A stretch of DNA of 64,000 nucleotides from Calycina herbarum (lineage: Eukaryota > Ascomycota > Leotiomycetes > Helotiales > Pezizellaceae): NCBI GenBank assembly GCA_001414485.1, contig LLEY01000198.1:39486-103485 (forward strand), in the 5' to 3' direction. The stretch's first letter is position 1, and each line of letters opens with the position of its first letter. The notes under the pieces are model-generated. The model saw nothing but the letters and a program-made list of their open reading frames with translations. It searched no databases and was not told the origin of the DNA. Position numbers and translations under genes: made by a program. Of the stretch, positions 47,515-59,025 are shown in pieces.

Positions 47515-48830
47515 GTGCAGAGAGAATGGGAGAGGGGAAATTAGTATTTAGTGCCCTTGTAGTTTTGATACCAGTGTTTGTTGTTCTTCACAAATTTGTA
47601 AGATGGCGAGAGTGTAGTTTTTTGAGAAATTTTTGATTTTGGAGGAGAGGTGCTCTGACGGCGGGAGCGGAGAAGGGAAAGAAAGAGAATGCCAACCTCT
47701 CAGCACGTACTGCTACTATTCCACTTTGGCTAATTTAATAGTAGTTTATGTGTAGCGTTAGCTTAGGTATGGGGGAATGCATTACACAACCTTCTGTATT
47801 ACCTTTTTTACATTATGTTTTGTGGCTGTTGACTTTTGAATTCCGTGCTTCCAAATATTCAGTTCGTGAGTGTTGGCCTATTCATACTCGCACCCTCTTA
47901 TTGTCTGGCTTTTCTTTGGCAAGTCAGCTGCGAGTAACCCACGAGTAATCCACAAGTAATCCACGAGTAATCCACGTGTAATCCACGAGTAACCCATCGA
48001 AATCTCAGCTACACAGCCACTCACGTGACGTCTGCCCCGTTCAGGCTTTGGCATACATACTTTAGAAGACGAATACTCTAGATTGCAGTTGATGGAGAAC
48101 ATGTCTCTTGGTTGTAGGTAGGGAGAGTGTGCGATTAGTGATTCTTGGTGTAGTTTCTGCATTGGAAAGAACAGTAAATAGGCTGGGTTCGCTATGGAGA
48201 ATAAAGGTAGTAGACTGATAGCTCCGCGGTCTTAATTACTTTTGGACAACGTGGGCCATTTGCTGCAATTTTTCAGTCTAAGGTATGATTGGCTTGCGGT
48301 GGACAGATAAGGCGGCAGTAAATTACTCTCGTTGTTAGTTCATGTCTAGAATTGCTCTAGTCTCTAGAGAATTTATTGCAGTCACTTTGAGCGAGGAAAG
48401 GCAATCGGAATAACAAATATCACATTTTTTTCCGGTTGTGTTTCTCAAGGATCCCACCAAGGATCCCACCCTGGTAGCAACCCTCAATAATAACAGTGGT
48501 GAGTTCCTTAAAGATCAGCTTGTCTCAAAAGCAAGCCCTTTATAAGTAGGTTGTTTAGATACCCCTTTGAACACAAGGAGAGCTATTTACTGCCGCCTTT
48601 CTATTCGTTTGATTGAGTAAGTTGGCTGGTCGACGATGTTGCAATTCGATTCACAAGTGTTTCCATGGTTTGATGTGGTTTTCAAATAATCATTCTATTC
48701 CGAATCTATTTACACTTATAAAGCAAGTACAACATTTACAATAGCGGCTGTTAACTTTAACTTTCCTAAGGTTACACTGCAACTTCGTCGACATCTTCAT
48801 CCCTTATTCTTCCCATTCTTTTTAGCCTTC
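47515..48830. other. Intergenic with a minisatellite
   Basis: 1.3 kb between convergent loci; no gene seen apart from the 11-bp repeat at 47932-47995. Confidence 0.5.
47932..47995. repeat. 11-bp minisatellite, six units
   Basis: Unit GAGTAATCCAC with small changes (GAGTAACCCAC, AAGTAATCCAC, GTGTAATCCAC) repeated head to tail; the last unit is incomplete. Confidence 0.85.
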
Positions 48831-49994
48831 TTATCCCTTCCTGATTATCATTTCCATCTTCTTCACTCTCGCTTCCTTCTGTCTCTCCTCCTCCTCCTTA
48901 GCAATATCTTTCCTCTCTCTTCTCCATGGTTTCTCTCTCCTCCTTGTCTTCGGTCTCCTTTTTTTTCTAAGTCTCTCCTCCTTCTCAGCTTTCCTCCTTT
49001 TATTTCCCTCCGTAATCCTCTCTTTCTCCTTCTCTACCCATTCCCTATCTTCTTTAGTACAAATTCTATTAAGTTGAGCTTCTTAAATTCTCCTCTCAAT
49101 TTGTCTCTCTTCTTCGGTCATAATTGGCTCCCGTTCTTGCTGAGCTTGAGAGCTCTCACCAGGTTCATCTCCAGAGGAAAGATCGAAATCATTACCACTC
49201 AGAACTTCCATGGTTTTCGCGCGTTCTTGTTCCTCCCTTTCCTCGCGCTCAGAAATCGCCTTCTCCCTTAAACGTGCCTCCTCAGCCTCCTTCTTAACTC
49301 TCTCTTCCGCTCTCCTTGCTTCCTTGGCCTTTCTCTCTTCCTCCATTAACCTCTCCCTCTCCTCTTCCACCCATCTCTCCTCTTGTTTCTCTAGAAGCCC
49401 CTTCTTTAACCTATCCATAGCCCCAGAACACAGCTAATTCCACTTAAACACCGCTAACAATCCAGCACAGGCTTTGAGAATATTTGCTGACTCCCAACTA
49501 AGTAGTTCCGGGCCGATAAAAGATTGTATCAACAAATTTGGTAGGATTGGGAAGAAAGGCGGGATTTGGAGATGTTTCGTTACGAGGAGGGGTGCGTGTT
49601 TGTGCGCGTCGATGGAGAGTTGTTTGAGAATTGAAAGGGCGGATAGGATTATGGTTTCGATGGCTATTGCGAGGAGAGCGATAAGGAGAGAGGGGATGAT
49701 TGTGAGGAGGTTGGTTGATTGGGGTGTTAGTGAAACGTGGTTTGCGATAAGTTGAAATTCAGGGTTGTTGTTTTGGGAATTTCTGTTCCGATAAGTGGTG
49801 TTACTGTTGGTATTAATTTCGATGAGTGTTGGTCTAGATAGTTGATAGATGTGCTTGCGTCGACCTTGAGCAGGGTGGGTTTGATGAGTGACGGTTTCGA
49901 TATGATCGTGTTAAAATATAAGAAACTCGGCGAAAGCGAATGAAAAGAAATTCGCGGTATTATAGTCTACGGTATGTTTGAATTCTGATGCCAT
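48831..49994 (-). pseudogene. Membrane/coiled-coil protein frame with three in-frame stops
   Basis: One minus-strand frame runs 388 codons from ATG 49994 to TAA 48833-48831 with only three internal stops: TAA 49913-49911, TAG 49436-49434 and TAA 49085-49083. All segments have protein-like character. They are MASEFKHTVDYNTANFF..., then a region with a strong membrane helix (SLLIALLAIAIETIILSAL), then a Glu/Arg-rich coiled coil (KQEERWVEEERERLMEEERK...), then a second charged helix (EDREWVEKEKERITEG) and a basic tail. Each stop is one C-to-T change away from CAA or CAG. The family is unknown. The region borders a TA-rich, RIP-like tract. An inactivated gene is the simplest reading; undetected introns over the stops are possible. 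Confidence 0.6.
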
Positions 49995-50208
49995 TATTGA
50001 TATTGGTAGTTCGCGAGCTAGACGCAAGCGCCGTGATCGTAGCACTAAAATGTTTAGGTCCATTTTAGTAGGACGCTTTCGGGGCGCTAACTGGGAAAGT
50101 TGGGTCAGGTCGAAGTGCCAGTCCTCGCTAAGAGGTCCCACGCTAAAAGTCTTGGCATATAAGCCTAATTAGGTAAAACCTCTTTTTGAAGTGAGCATCT
50201 ACTTTCTG

Positions 50209-50228
50209 AGGGTTCGGGTTAGGGTTAG
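50209..50228. repeat. Telomere-like GGGTTAGGGTTAG
   Basis: GGGTTCGGGTTAGGGTTAG: short interstitial copies of the TTAGGG telomere unit; two similar runs lie at 51061-51080 and 51125-51144. Confidence 0.6.
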
Positions 50229-50366
50229 ATATGTACCTTTTAAAATATAAGAGTAATAAGTAACTCTGAGAGTGTATTTAAGCATAAGTATTAGTGATTT
50301 AAAAGTATGATTTTAAGTAATTTAAGTACTATAAGTGCGATATGTAGGACTGGCACCCCCCACCAA

Positions 50367-50470
50367 AAGGGACTGACACTTTTCCCCTCAGAATAAGCAT
50401 GCCGGGGGTTTTAAGCCTAAATTTAGCCTACGCAGAAAGAGTATTCTGAGGGTAAAAGTGTCAGTCCCTT
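50367..50470. mobile_element. Short inverted-repeat (MITE-like) element
   Basis: Arms of 29 bp: AAGGGACTGACACTTTT-CCCTCAGAATA (50367-50395) and its reverse complement (50442-50470), one mismatch, around a 46-bp centre. A further palindrome CCACTAGAAAGTGG follows at about 50474. There is no coding content, and the target duplication is unclear. Confidence 0.65.
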
Positions 50471-51060
50471 GAGCCACTAGAAAGTGGTGGGTAGTAGGTG
50501 GTGAAGTGAAAAGCGTTCGTAAAAATCGAAGGGCGCCTCCGGCGCCTTCTAGCTATACAACACCTGAATTTTTTAGGAGTTCTCTTTATAATTTACGAGG
50601 GTACACCTTATTTAGTATCTACTATTAATATAAGGCCTTTTTAATACGATTTGCGTGTATACTTTTGAAGTGTTAGGAGGGAGTGATTAAATATAAGTAG
50701 GCTAAGCCCTCGAAATATACGATACTTTTTAAAAGCCCTCGGACAATACCACAACGTCGATTTTATTAGGGCTTTTCTTGATGCATCTACTTATTAGGGT
50801 CTAAATATACTCTCTACGGATTTTAAAGCACTTTAATCAACGTGGAGAGTTCCTATACTCCTGGGAGTGTGGTCGTAGGCCAGGACTTTTTGATGGGGGA
50901 GTGTGGTCTTGGCGTTTCTTGGCACCTTTTTATGTGAATGTATTAGTGTATTACTTCGGACAGCGATTGCGCACGCAGTTTGCAAGCAATTTAGATGATT
51001 TTAAGTGCAAAATATGCTTCAGAGAGCGCTCTATCGATGCATGCAAAAAAGTAATTCATT

Positions 51061-51144
51061 AGGGCTAGGGTTAGGGTTGGGAAAGGGGCGGGGGGTGGGC
51101 GTGGATTTGACTGCACTGGAATTTGGGTTGGGGTTAGGGGCTAG
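51061..51144. repeat. Telomere-like TTAGGG runs
   Basis: AGGGCTAGGGTTAGGGTTGG at 51061 and GGTTGGGGTTAGGGGCTAGG at about 51125, separated by a G-rich stretch. They are degenerate interstitial telomere-like repeats. Confidence 0.5.
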
Positions 51145-51654
51145 GCCCGATTAGGAATAGCCACCCCTGCTAGCGCGGGATACGCGACGACTGGCACTTT
51201 TCCTGTCTGAAGGCCCCATTCTAGGTGAGAGATAAACTTTCGTTGCTTTTATTATTTTTGATTTGGAGTGAATTCAAGGCGGGCTCGTTTTATTGGTGGC
51301 TGATGCTACGGTGAATTTCAGGCCACCCAAACCCAACTCTCTCCCCTTTACTTAGCGCGAGTTGCTCGCGATAAACACTTGACATCGGCAGTTAATATAT
51401 ATAGCCAATAATTGTAGAACATTCACAGTTGAAAGTTTCAGAAGATGAACCTAAAGTCCCATTTCCAATTGTACTAGAAGGGTAGCTTAACGAGAGAATC
51501 AGCTGTCCAAAATTGGCTGGCTTCAATGAAGTAAGTCTACTAAAATCACGACAAAAACGTTGAGTTAGAAGATAGACAAGTCTGAGAAACTAGTTGCTTC
51601 AATAACTACGGCTGGAATATATATGTACATACACCTTTTTTACACACACCCAAC

Positions 51655-53883
51655 TCAGCCAAGAACCTCATTCGGCAAATAAAGCGGCATAGAATCCTCC
51701 CACTTGCTATCCGTCAAAATAGTCTTATTCGCCCCATCAGCATTCATAATGAAAATCTGACCATAAGGCTGGAAAGTATCGTCATAAAGAGCAGCCTCAG
51801 TACGGAATCCATACATTCCACTCGAGTACAAGATTTGGCCGTCGGCAGCCCAGACAGCATGTGCGTCATTGGCACCGCTTGAAGTAACAACAGTGAGATC
51901 GCTTCCATCTGGTCGGATAGTGTAAACATCGTAGTTGGTGGCATTTGCCCGACGAGTGAAGACTATTTCCTTTCCGTCTGGAGAGAAACCGGGGAGGTTG
52001 TCGAGGCCGGTCGTGAGTGTGGTTACACTTTTGTCAGTGAGGTTCATGATTCTAAGTCCAAAGTCCTCGGATCCGACGGCTCCCCAGAGTCTGTAGACGA
52101 GAGATTGACCATCGTGGGAGTAACTGGGGAACCCAGTATTTACAGACCCATCGGTGAGTTGTTCGTAATCTAATCCATTGAGTCTGACGCGGTATAACCA
52201 TGCAGTGGCAACAGCTCGCATTTGGAACCAAGATCCCAACCCGAATGCAAGCCACTCTCCATCTGGAGACCAGGCGGGCATGAATGCACCAGCCAATCCC
52301 TGGGAAGCGTATGTAGCATCGATTTGGCCTGTGGTGAAAGTGTTGAATGTGGCAACTTGGTCTGAGCCATCTGGATTCATCGTGATGAGGGAGGAGTTGA
52401 CGGCGTGTTCGGTGATTGCCACTTTGTTGGTGGATGAGAGCGCGGGGAAAATGTCAGTGTAGCGATAGTCCCATTCGGAATCCCAGCTGTAGGGTTCTTC
52501 CTCCTGTGCGCGAGCGGTGAAAGCTTGCTTTTCGTAAACTACCAATGTTCCATCTGGTGACCACGCGGGAGAACGGATGTCATTAGAAATAACAGACGTG
52601 GTGTTTGAGCTGTAGGTAAGCCCAGCGACTGTGGCTGGAGCCTTTACAAGGTAACCGATCTCAGTCTGGGTCACGTATTGTGGTGCCAACTTGAGTCCAA
52701 CAGCAGAACTTTCCTCAACACGATCAAGTCCAGTAGCGACATCGACAGAAACGATGGTTGAGTTGGTGGTTTGAGAATCTTCAGGTCGGTGTGCGTTCCA
52801 TGTCTCTTCACGAGTGATCTCGTAGTAGACAAGAGGAGTAAGAAACATGGGCTTTGCTCTGAGTACAACCCCTCCATCTATTACTTAAGAAACTTGACAT
52901 AATCTTAACTATTGTCTGAAGGTATCTAGGAGAATGGAGAAATCAGTTTTCCTATTCTTCTAAACCTTCTCAGAGAATAAATCTCGTTTTCCTAGACCCT
53001 TTCGCACAATTTCTGCGACAGCGGGTGTACTCGGAGCAAAGCCCATGTTTCTTACCGTCTGGGGACCATTTTGGTGAACCAAGAGAGTAGCCTGCCTTGG
53101 TTGCGACTTGTCGGAAATCGGTTCCATTGGGTCTAATGATGTAGATAGATAGTTCTTGAGTATGCTCCCAACCAGTTCCGTTGCCATGGCCAGTCCAGGT
53201 GGTGTTTCGGTCAGAGGCGAAAGCAATCCATTCTCCGTTAGGTGACCAACTCTAAAAGATGAAAAGTCAATATTTGATGGCTTCAAATTTCCCGGGTTGA
53301 AATTTGAATTTGTGTATCAACTTACGGGTGAGAAATAACTGTCATGGCTCCAAGAAACACCTTTTACAGCATCAGTGTTGGTGAGGTTGCGAGCGCTGCT
53401 AGTACCAGCTTCAAGATCCATCACCCAAATGTTTGCAACATATCCATTCGCAGTGGAGATATAAGCGCATTGAGTTCCGTCAGGAGAGACCACAAGTCCA
53501 CCCTCAAAGGACGAAGTTGCCAATATTTGTTCGATACCAGAGCCATCCAATCGACATCTGAACAAATCCGAGTTACCGGCTCCGTTGCGCTCGCTGGTAA
53601 AGGTGATCCATTCTCCGTCTGGTGAGAAAGCTGCATGGTAGTCGAAGGTAGACCGGTTGAAAAACTGTCGTTCATCGCTGCCATCGGTATTTGCCACGTA
53701 TAAAGTCGAGGTTGAGGGGCCAATTCGGTTCATGAGCACTACATCTTTCTTGCCGGGGATGCGAACTGAATGTGGTGATTGAGCAGCGACATCTCTTTTG
53801 TCTACATGCTTCATGTATGGACATTCGGCAGCAATGGTGAGACCCGTAGCGAGTCCCAACAGGAAAACGATTGAGAGACGCAT
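51655..53883 (-). CDS. Secreted TolB-like (PD40) beta-propeller protein, 651 residues, with a transposon-derived intron
   Basis: Exons 53883-53326, 53251-53056 and 52856-51655. The start MRLSIVFLLGLATGLTIAAE is a signal peptide; the first upstream frame extension lacks one. At least eight WD40-like PD40 blades are visible: FSPDGEWITFTSERNG, VSPDGTQCAYIS, WSPNGEWIAFASDRN, WSPDG, WSPDGTLVVYEK, WSPDGEWLAFG, YSHDGQSLVYR and FSPDGKEIVFTRR. There are many N-glycosylation-type Asn sites. Such propellers bind partners or sugars outside the cell; no catalytic triad or peptidase domain follows, so an enzyme role is not supported. The second intron (53055-52857) is almost entirely a foldback transposon. 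Its donor G|GTAAGA is made by the target TA plus the element end, and the acceptor CAGAG|CA restores the frame. Removing the element in thought leaves PDG-TPLVYYEITREE in frame. Confidence 0.88.
52841..53052 (+). mobile_element. Foldback element copy 1, acting as an intron
   Basis: A 212-bp element with terminal inverted repeats AGAAACATGGGCTTTGCTC followed by C/T-GAGTACA. It is flanked by TA on both sides (52839-52840, 53053-53054). Internal TCTAGGAGAA and TTCTCCTAGA words form further inverted pairs, so most of the element folds back. It lies in the coding sequence of the propeller gene. The same family is at 60740-60978. There is no coding capacity. TA duplication and size fit a Tc1/mariner-type MITE. 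Confidence 0.88.
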
Positions 53884-54973
53884 TATGTCGCTTCTATATC
53901 TTTTCTTCAAGAAAACACGGAAAAAGAAGACGGCGGTGGTGGAGCGAAGCAAGTAAGCTTGCCTCCAAGCTTCGAGATTCCATTGCGATGTAGTTATAGA
54001 GTTCTTTCCACCTTGCTAGTTAGCATAAAGAAATTCGAGGAGGAGATACCCCGTAGAGTCCACAGCAAGCTGTGTCACCAATTGTGCCGCATAGCCGAAA
54101 GGCAAACCTTTAAACGTTTACAACACAAAAAAAAGGATCTGGATCCCAAAAGCCAGTGTTACTTTCCTTTCCAAGCAGGCACCGAGGTCTGATTGAGGCT
54201 CAGAGGTCAGGCATCCCTTCGGAAAAAAGGCATCTCCCCATCTCTATCATCTGGATAAACTCCAGGACCAATTTGCTTGGCTGTTTCCAGCAATGCAAGA
54301 GGATCTGCCATCTTTGTCTGCAGTTTGAACTTGTACAGATTTAGAACGATGAGGCGATGAGCGTGGGGTTTGCTCCCTTGGAGACCTGATGTATTTGGAA
54401 GAACACGCCTACGGAGTACTCATGGACTTCCAGCAGCTTGCCTGCAAAAGATGTCGAAAAAGAAAAATGAAGACGCGAGCGCGTAAAGTAGCCGTGGCCT
54501 CACAAACGCGCAATCCCGTGACAAAAAAAGACATGCCCCGGAGTCTCCACTGGTACCTCCAAGTTTCTGTTCGTGACCCGTAAGATTTTAAATAAAACTG
54601 AGATAATCATGAGATTCTAAAGAACCTCCAGCTGGACGGAGAAGATATAGCTCTCCAAGTCACGTGGTGCTGTGAATGTAAAGCTAACCTACGAATAGCA
54701 TCCGGAATATGAGAAGTATGTTAATGTAAATTCATCCAGTATGAATGACCACAGTGCTTCCTCATTCACTGGGAAGTATATAACTCTCTCCGATTTCAAT
54801 ATCCTCAAGTGTTTCTCTCATCCAACTTCACATCTCTATCTAAATAGACAATATTGTTCCTTGACCACACTATCATATATCTATATCAATCATTATATAT
54901 CAATATCAGAACTCCAAAGGAACAGCTTCAACCCACGCATCCACAACTGAACAAAACAAAAATATCCTACGCC
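53884..54973. other. Divergent promoter region
   Basis: 1.1 kb between the propeller gene (-) and the coiled-coil gene (+). No gene is seen; several short frames have no recognisable content. Confidence 0.5.
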
Positions 54974-57900
54974 ATGCCCATATGCATCAACTGCGGCAAT
55001 TGCCAACACCGCTGCGTATGCGATTTCTACATCCTCGACACACTTTGGGTCCCACCCCCAGTAATAATCACTGAGACCTACCATGAGCATTACTCCTCCG
55101 TCGGCGGTTCCCATATCCACCATGAATCTCACTCTCACTCTGGACATGACCATGGAAGCTATTCAGAACAATACGGATCAAGTTCCAACCAACTTCAAGG
55201 TGTTGAAGTCCCTCAAAGCTATGCCACTGCCGAAGAAGCTTTTGAGGCGGAAAGGCGGAAGGGACGACGGAATAATCGACAATATGAGAATGATTTGAGG
55301 GAACAGGAGAAGATTGCGGATGCTGATAGGAAACGACAGGCTGAAGAGGCTCAACGTCGGTAAGTTTATATCCTCTCCAAAAATATTGGATCCGGGATTG
55401 TGAAAGGATTTGTCGCTAACTTTGCTTAGAGCTGCTACTGCGGACGCTCAAATGCAAGCCGCCTTCGAGCAAAACAAGAAACGCATAGCCGAACAGGGAC
55501 GACAAGCTGATGAACAATTACGCGCAGCCACCGAAGCCGAGAACCTGCGCTTACAAAAGGAAGCCGACGCAGTTGACGCCGAGATCCGGAACCAAGAACA
55601 ATATATTGAGCAACAGAGACGAGAAATGGAGAGCTTAGCGGAAAAAGCACGAACTGAAAAGCAGAAAAGAGAGTTAGAAGAGTTGAGGGTCAAAGGGGAA
55701 GCCAGGCTAGCTGAGCAGCGATTGGAAATGGAAGCCGAACGAGAGCGAGCTAGGCTGGAAGCTAGGAAAGAGGCTATGGCTGCTGAGAGACTAGCGAGGG
55801 ATGAGGAGTTGAGAGAGGAAAAAAGGAATGCTGAGTTGCGTGCTGAAGAGGAGAAATATGCACATGAAAGACGTAAGATGGAAGCGGAAAAAGAAAGAAG
55901 AGAGGAAATGCTTCGAGAAGAGCAGCGAAATGCTGATCTCGAAGCCGAAATGCAAAAGCATGAGCTAGAAAAGCGACGAATGGAAGAAGAAAGAAAGCTC
56001 ACACGTGACCGCAAACGAGATGAGGAGGCATTTGCCAGGGAAGAGAAAATGAGAGAGGAAGATAGAAGACACAAGGCAAGACTCGAGGAACAACGACTTG
56101 TTAGGGAGCGTCAACGAGAAGAGGAATCTCTTTCAAGAGAGGAAGCACTGAGACTGGAAAAACAACGCCATCAAGACAGATTAGATGCTCAGAAGCGAGA
56201 AATCGAGGAAGAGAAGCGTCGCATGGCTGAGCAAAGACTTGCTGCTGAGAGAGATCGTGAAGAGGCAAGACGTAAGGAACTTGAATGGCAAGAGGAGCAA
56301 AGATATAAAGCACAACTCGAATCAGAAAGACAAAAGATCGAGGAAGAGAAACGTCGAGCGGAACAACAAAGACTTGCCGCGGAACGTACACGGGAGAACG
56401 AGAAAAGAAGAGCACTTGAACGCCAAGAAGAGCAGCGACGAAGAGATGAAATGGATGTAGAGCAACGGAGATATGAAGAGCGGAAGCGTCGTCGTGAAGA
56501 AGAGCATCGTTTAGCGATGGAAAATTTACGTACAGATGCAAGTAACAAGCAAATCGAGTGGCAAGCTGAGGATACTCGAAAGAAAGAAGCCGAAGCTGAG
56601 AAGCACAAATACGAGGAGCAGGTCCGTCGCTTTGAAGCCGAGCAACGTGCCCAAGCCGAGCGAAAGAGGCAAGCAGATGAAAACACAAGGAAAGCACAAG
56701 AAGCGATGCGAGCCCAGGTAAGTCATCCTTCTTCCCCAATTCTAAAGGTTTAAGAGCATGCACGATGATCCTAGAATTCTTGGAGCGAGTTTTTCAATTA
56801 TTCTAGGCTCTCTCACTCAATTACTCCCGGAGGTCAAAACAAGCATCATGATGTTTCCCCAGAGAAACTAACTCCAGAACAGGAACAAGCAAGCCGAGCC
56901 GAAAATCAGCGAAAACAAATTGAAGACTCCAAACACGACAGAGAAATGGAAGATCTCCGTAGAAAGACCCAAGAACTCGAGGAAGCACGAAAACACCATG
57001 CCGAAGAGTTTACGAAAGCCCTAAAGCGTGAAGAATACTGGAAGCAAGACCAAGAAAATACAGCTCGGGCACTCAACCAGAAGCGACTTGACGATGAGAA
57101 AAGACGATTGGATGAACAGCGAAAGAGAGTCGAGCAGGGACGGAACAATGATCTTGAAGCAAGAAAACAGAGAGAGGAGAAAGCGCATAGAAAGGCGATC
57201 GAATCAAGTGCCAAGGAGGTCGAGAGAATGAGAGAGGAAACTAGATCTCTTGGTCTTGGTTTGCAGAAACGTTCAGATTCTCAGCAACTGACTGGTAAGG
57301 CCGCTCAGATGTCTGCTATGCGTGAGAAGTTGGCGAATTTGAAACTCAAAGCTATTGGTGCTTCATCGTCAAACACACCCACTACTTCTTCGTACCCCAG
57401 TTCTTCCACAGTAGCCGCTCTACCTGCAACTCCTCCGATGAGACAGTTGCGAGGGTAAGTCAAATTACCGGAGCCTATTGCACCCAGACAATTAGCTAAC
57501 TTTGTTGAATAGGTCAAGCTCAACAACTTCCCCACCATCAACTTCTCTAGTTCTAGAAAAGGAACGCAAATTGGCCGAACTTAAAGAAAAGCTTGAACAG
57601 AGCAAGGCGAGACTCGCAACAACAACTAAAGCATTGCCTTCATCCTCGAGCGGAAGCTCAGCAAGTGGAGCAAGACGAGTTCAAGATCTGGAGAGGATAG
57701 CCCCAACCAAATCGACAGCTTTGGTCTCAGAGCAAGAACGCAGATTAAACGAGCTCAAGGAAAAGCAAGCGGCACTAAAGGCCAGACTCAACACCGCAGC
57801 CTCAGCTCAAAGCTCCTCAGCACTGCCATCCAGTGTTGCGAAATCCTCGTACACTAGAGAAGCCAAACCATTACCAAGCCCACCAGCACAGCGAGCGATC

Positions 57901-58125
57901 CGGGATGTTGGATCGTCGAGTCGTCCATACTCCCCAGCTCACACATCATATTCGGGAACCAGTGATAGTTTGCCACCTGCGACGGAAAGACTCGCTATTG
58001 AACCCGCGGAAAGCGAAAACGATAATTCTCGTGGTGCGTTGGCTCTTGCAAGAGTAGAACGGGGTCTGACAAAGACAAAGAAGGTCGGGTCGTCGATGCT
58101 TGGTTTGTTGAAGAAGAAGAAATGA
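54974..58125 (+). CDS. Long coiled-coil protein with N-terminal Cys cluster (965 residues)
   Basis: Four exons: 54974-55359, 55430-56717, 56844-57454, 57513-58125. The first and last junctions are clear. At the third exon the acceptor AACAAG|CAT keeps the frame, while the better-looking TTCTAG at about 56805 would not, so that border is tentative. The N-terminus MPICINCGNCQHRCVCDFY has C-x2-C-x2-C-x3-C-x-C, a metal-binding type cluster, and is followed by a His/Ser-rich stretch (HIHHESHSHSGHDHG). Residues ~100-800 are nearly continuous E/R/K/Q heptads (MEAERERARLEARKEAMAAE and similar), a very long coiled coil. The C-terminus has two similar segments (LVLEKERKLAELKEKLEQSK and LVSEQERRLNELKEKQAALK), a Ser/Pro-rich linker and a basic end (GLLKKKK). 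A scaffold or cytoskeletal role is plausible but not shown. Confidence 0.82.
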
Positions 58126-59025
58126 TGAAGAAGAACGGGGAATGTTGGTATAGAAGGTGATATAAATGGCGGGTGTTTTAAAAAGCCTATGTAGTATACG
58201 CGTGACTAGATCCGAACGATGAGCTATATGATATTTTCAAGCCAAGAGACCAGAATACTTGATTCTTGTGTGAGAGTTACTTGAACAATTAATATTGTAC
58301 CAGGAGAATTAAATTAATTATGTGAGGAGGTTTAGGGTAAATAACCCAAGCTTGCATAATTTTAATTTCGCTGTTTAATTACGATAAACAGAACTCTCCA
58401 CAAATATAACAACAAAAAACACCAAACAAGCATCATTTGTAAAAAGAAATCAAATACTTACCTCCCAATTAGAAGTAAGTCTGCACAAACACCGAAATAT
58501 CAGCGCTAAACCAACTCCAAAAAAACAAGCGTGCATCCGTAGATGCCGACAGAGAAAAACCCCGCGGATAGATCCTCAGCCGGATCGCCAAAGATGCACC
58601 AGGCATCATAAATAAGCCGGCCTTCATTCCGCACCACATATATTTCAGCGGTGACGCATTGTGGAGTCGTTGATGAATTTTGATCGAGGTTGTGACGCGT
58701 TGAAGCTGGGATGGCGGCTCATGTGCTCATGGTCGGCTCGGAGCCGCCTCGGCATTGAGGTGGTTGGGAGAACGACACGTGATTCGCCTCGATCTGTAGA
58801 TCACGTTAGTTACGGGAGTTGAAGTCGGTTTGTCGTAGGGCGTTGGGGGTGATAAGTGATGGGAAAGTATTGTGATAGTGGCGTGTGTACGAAGAATAAT
58901 CACCGAAATCGTGAGAAGAAAAACTCAATCATTATATTCGTAGCAGTTATTACTGTCTAGTTTAAACTTTATACACACATCTAGACATTTTCTATCTATT
59001 ATCAATCCAATGAGTTTTCCCATAT
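58126..59025. other. Intergenic between convergent genes
   Basis: 900 bp, no gene seen. Confidence 0.5.

Larger units (their letters stand above)
49995..51654. other. Repeat-rich, partly TA-rich intergenic region
   Basis: No gene is seen. Contains the small inverted-repeat element at 50367-50470, telomere-like TTAGGG runs at 50209-50228, 51061-51080 and 51125-51144, and repeated words such as GGACTGGCAC (near 50347) and GACTGGCACTTTTCC (near 51189). Confidence 0.5.

Noticed and set aside
48831..49994. Programmed stop-codon readthrough as an explanation of the interrupted frame
   Set aside because: Three different stops in one frame with no shared context would be needed. Inactivating C-to-T changes are simpler, particularly beside a RIP-like tract.
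52857..53055. Reading the propeller-gene intron as an ordinary ancestral intron
   Set aside because: Its sequence is bounded by inverted repeats and TA duplications and recurs at 60740-60978; excluding it leaves one intact frame.
55448..56763. Long Ser/Cys-rich and Leu/His-rich antisense frames under the coiled-coil gene
   Set aside because: By-product of GAR/AGA-rich coiled-coil codons on the other strand; no independent exon signals.
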